From assembly GCA_007117235.1 (NCBI GenBank), contig SKGY01000065.1, positions 1 through 7,872 on the forward strand: a stretch of 7,872 nt of DNA. Reading direction: 5' to 3'. The stretch is from Balneolaceae bacterium (lineage in GTDB: Bacteria; Bacteroidota; Rhodothermia; Balneolales; Balneolaceae). The notes below the pieces were generated by a model that did not search any database, had not been told where the DNA came from, and worked only from the letters and a program-made list of their open reading frames with translations. Positions 5,083-7,872 of this stretch are shown here, one piece after another; the first letter of the stretch is position 1; every line of letters begins with the position of its first letter. Made by a program: the position numbers and the translations under genes.

Positions 5083-7872
5083 ATGAGTGATCAGTCGAAT
5101 CAAACTACTTATTGGAAAAGCTTAAACGAACTTGCTCAAAACGAAGAGTACGAAAAGTTTGTAGAGCGTGAATTTCCTGAAAATGCTACTGAACTAACCG
5201 ATCAGGTTTCCAGACGAAGCTTTCTGCGTGTTATGGGTGCTTCTATCGCACTTGCAGGATTTGCTTCCTGCCGAAAGCCGGTTCAAAAAATATTACCATA
5301 CAGCAGGCAACCTGAAGACATTGTATTAGGCGTTCCAAATTTCTACGCCACCAGTATGCCCTTTCAGGATACTGTTACAGGATTAGTAGTTGAAAACAAT
5401 GAAGGTCGCCCAACCAAACTTGAGGGTAATGAAGATCATCCTTCAAGTGGAGGACGTACAAATATCTACAATCAGGCTGGTATTTTAAGTCTATATGATC
5501 CAGACCGATCACGATCTCCAAGAAGAGACGGTGAAACTGTATCGAAAGCTGACTTTGTGAATTTTGCTTCTGAACATTTTTCTGATCGAAACAGGAACAT
5601 CCTATTTATAAGTGAGGCAAATTCTTCCCCAACATATAACAGACTTAAAGATTCAGCAGGAAACACATTTCCTAACTCTTCCTGGGTTACTTTTGAACCA
5701 TTCTCTGAAGACAATGCGATTGAAGGAACTCAGTTAGCATTTGGCAGACGCTTGAGAACAGTAAATCATTTTGATAAAGCAGACGTCGTAGTTTCTCTCG
5801 ATGATGATTTCATGAGTCCTTATGGACATAAAAATAGCGTTGAAAACGCAGTAAAAACTACCGGACGCAGAAAAGTCACATCTGTAGATGACTCAATGTC
5901 TCGGATTTATGCAATAGAAAATTCTTACACATCAACCGGTTCATATGCAGATCACCGTTTGAAATTAAAGTCTTCAGAAATTGAAACGTTCACATACGCT
6001 TTAGCTTCTAAATTATCAGAAAGCGTAAGTTGGTTATCTGCGTTCAATAATGTAACAAATCAATTTTCTTCCCATGACTGGGTTACACGACTCGCAAATG
6101 AGTTGCTTGATACTCAAGAGAGTTCGATAGTTACAATTGGACAACAGCACTCAGTGGGTGCACATGCCGCTGTAGCTGCCATTAATCGAGCTTTAGGAAA
6201 CTCCGGAAACACGGTCACTTATCATGAATTGCCATTCAGAGGCAATAGAAATGAAAATCAAGCCTTCCTTGATGCTATAAACGAATTGAAGTCAGGCGTT
6301 TATGAAACAGTCGTTTTTATAGGAACTAATTTAGCCTACACTGCTCCGGCCGACCTTGGTTTAGTCCAGGCTTTGGCAAATGTTGAAACTAAAATTCATC
6401 TCGCTGATTATTATGACGAGACATCAAAAGTTTGCGACTGGCATGTAAATCGTGCTCACTTCCTTGAAACTTGGGGTGATGGACTATCTTATTCAGGACA
6501 GCGATCCATTATTCAACCACAGATTCTTCCACTCTTTGGCGGTTTAAGTGAAATTGAGTTTTTACAGACTATTATATCCGGTGAAGAAAGTGCAGGATAC
6601 GATCTTGTACAGGATACATGGAGAGGATATTTCTCTTCTAACTTCACACGCACATGGGAACAGATTTTACACGACGGTATTGATCCGGATAGTGGATTTG
6701 ACAGTGTAAATGTCTCCCTCGCTGGCAATTTCGGTTCAAATATACGTCCTCATTTATCTTCAGAGCCAGTCTCAGGAATGGAGATCTGTATTAAGCCCGA
6801 CGCAAGACTATTTGATGGTCGTTTTGCAAATAATGGCTGGCTACAGGAGCTGCCTGAACCCATGACAAAAATTACATGGGATAATGTTGCGCTAATGAGT
6901 CCTAGAACTGCCGAATCTCTTGGCCTTCCATCTGAAAGAAGCTTTAAAGGTAATGATGTACCTACCGTGCGAATTTCAGCAGGCGGGCAAACAATTGAGA
7001 TTGCAGCCTGGGTACAGCCGGGCCATGCTGATAATTCTATCACTTTAACAACAGGATACGGTAGAGAAAATGTAGGCCGTGTAGCTGATGGCGTTGGTAT
7101 TGATACCTACCCTCTTCGAACGAGCACTGCAATGTTCTTTCAGGCAGCCAATGTAGAAGCAACCGGCTCCAAATATGAAATCGCTTGTGTTCAGGATCAC
7201 CACAGTCTTGAAGGACGTGACATGATTCGAACTGCTTCTCTGGAAGAGTATAAAGAGAAGCCGGACTTCGCAACGTTTGAAAGCTTCCACGGATTTAAAG
7301 TGCCCGGCTTAAAAGAAGCTCAGGCCAAAGGCGATGATCGCGGACCAATCTCTCTGTTCACTGAACAATATGGACCGGATCACCAACCTCAATGGGGAAT
7401 GGCTATCGATTTGAATGCCTGCTTTGGTTGTGGTGTATGTACTATCGCATGCCAGGCGGAAAACAACATACCGGTGATTGGTAAACGTGAAGTTGGCCGC
7501 AGAAGAATTATGCACTGGATCAGAACGGATCGCTACTATGAAGGTGATCAGGACAATCCAAAGGTTTATCATCAGCCGGTACCATGTATGCACTGTGAAT
7601 TGGCACCATGTGAACAGGTTTGTCCTGTTGCAGCCACAACACATAGTGAAGATGGTATGAATCAGATGACATACAACAGATGTATCGGTACAAGATATTG
7701 TGCAAATAACTGTCCATTCAAGGTTCGACGATTCAATTTCTTCAACTACACGAAAGAGTACTTAACAACAGGTGATGATCCGGAAATTATCCAGATGGCA
7801 ATGAATCCAGAAGTTACTGTTCGTTTCCGTGGTGTAATTGAGAAATGCAGTTACTGTGTACAGCGTGTGAAC
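5083..7872 (+). CDS. actB: ACIII molybdopterin-like/iron-sulfur subunit ActB (3' truncated)
   Basis: The frame is open without interruption from the ATG at 5083 to the window edge (930 codons) and lacks its stop, so roughly the last tenth is missing. An in-frame TAA at 5077 fixes the start; no clear SD is seen. Residues 43-49 (S-R-R-S-F-L-R) plus a hydrophobic stretch form a Tat signal, ending in F-A-S-Cys63, a possible though non-ideal lipobox. The long first part (about 70-760) is the molybdopterin-oxidoreductase-like domain. It has only Cys63, 451, 569 and 702 before the ferredoxin part, so it lacks the N-terminal Fe-S cluster motif, as expected of ActB, which binds no Mo cofactor. The second part carries Cys780/783/786/790, Cys835/838/843/847, then Cys867-x2-Thr870-x2-Cys873-x3-Cys877, where Thr replaces a ligand and implies a [3Fe-4S] cluster, and Cys922/925 of another motif. 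It relays electrons from the quinol site on the membrane subunits toward the ActA hemes. actC (NrfD-like) is expected next. Confidence 0.95.
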   Translation, partial: MSDQSNQTTYWKSLNELAQNEEYEKFVEREFPENATELTDQVSRRSFLRVMGASIALAGFASCRKPVQKILPYSRQPEDIVLGVPNFYATSMPFQDTVTGLVVENNEGRPTKLEGNEDHPSSGGRTNIYNQAGILSLYDPDRSRSPRRDGETVSKADFVNFASEHFSDRNRNILFISEANSSPTYNRLKDSAGNTFPNSSWVTFEPFSEDNAIEGTQLAFGRRLRTVNHFDKADVVVSLDDDFMSPYGHKNSVENAVKTTGRRKVTSVDDSMSRIYAIENSYTSTGSYADHRLKLKSSEIETFTYALASKLSESVSWLSAFNNVTNQFSSHDWVTRLANELLDTQESSIVTIGQQHSVGAHAAVAAINRALGNSGNTVTYHELPFRGNRNENQAFLDAINELKSGVYETVVFIGTNLAYTAPADLGLVQALANVETKIHLADYYDETSKVCDWHVNRAHFLETWGDGLSYSGQRSIIQPQILPLFGGLSEIEFLQTIISGEESAGYDLVQDTWRGYFSSNFTRTWEQILHDGIDPDSGFDSVNVSLAGNFGSNIRPHLSSEPVSGMEICIKPDARLFDGRFANNGWLQELPEPMTKITWDNVALMSPRTAESLGLPSERSFKGNDVPTVRISAGGQTIEIAAWVQPGHADNSITLTTGYGRENVGRVADGVGIDTYPLRTSTAMFFQAANVEATGSKYEIACVQDHHSLEGRDMIRTASLEEYKEKPDFATFESFHGFKVPGLKEAQAKGDDRGPISLFTEQYGPDHQPQWGMAIDLNACFGCGVCTIACQAENNIPVIGKREVGRRRIMHWIRTDRYYEGDQDNPKVYHQPVPCMHCELAPCEQVCPVAATTHSEDGMNQMTYNRCIGTRYCANNCPFKVRRFNFFNYTKEYLTTGDDPEIIQMAMNPEVTVRFRGVIEKCSYCVQRVN

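Noticed and set aside
7040..7717. Several antisense open frames under the end of actB
   Set aside because: The plus-strand frame is open for 930 codons with all expected Fe-S motifs; the antisense frames overlap one another and encode nothing recognisable.
1..7872. CRISPR arrays, tRNA or rRNA genes, insertion sequences, integrase or phage genes
   Set aside because: No regularly spaced repeats, cloverleaf structures, transposase motifs or terminal inverted repeats were seen.

Overview
The window looks like ordinary chromosome from an aerobic member of the Bacteroidota / Rhodothermota / Balneolota group, most likely Balneolota- or Rhodothermota-like. The reasons are the start of an alternative complex III (ACIII) operon with a short (214-residue) pentaheme ActA, a bacillithiol-type YtxJ protein, a DUF420 membrane protein next to the respiratory genes, and moderately AT-rich DNA. 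The placement is inference from gene content only; no rRNA or other phylogenetic marker is present.

Layout. (1) 1-297, plus strand: the C-terminal end of a DEDDy-type 3'-5' exonuclease that begins outside the window. (2) 305-2440, minus strand: a tight three-gene operon transcribed yciO-like -> pfkA -> ytxJ, with gaps of 5 and 1 bases, converging on the exonuclease gene with only 7 bases between stop codons. (3) 2441-2609: a short divergent promoter region. (4) 2610-3314, plus strand: a UPF0173-type metallo-beta-lactamase-fold hydrolase, closed by a clear intrinsic terminator at 3337-3371. (5) 3370-3939, minus strand: a five-helix DUF420 membrane protein whose stop codon lies in the T tract of that terminator. 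(6) 3940-4390: a 451-base divergent non-coding region holding a spaced 15-base direct repeat and a 16-base palindrome. (7) 4391-7872, plus strand: actA (complete) and actB (930 codons, running off the right edge), the first two genes of an ACIII operon.

How the parts fit. ActA and ActB are the periplasmic electron-transfer half of a quinol:electron-acceptor oxidoreductase that replaces the bc1 complex. The DUF420 protein belongs to a family linked to cytochrome oxidase assembly, so the shared 451-base region probably controls two parts of the aerobic respiratory chain. The reverse operon pairs glycolysis (Pfk), a YrdC/Sua5-fold protein and a thiol-redox protein; why these three are together is not evident.

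I did not find an undescribed mobile, defence or RNA system here. The points most worth a second look are a CxxC active site in the normally monothiol YtxJ family, the mixed Gly/Lys phosphoryl-donor signature of the Pfk, and the unexplained repeats between DUF420 and actA.
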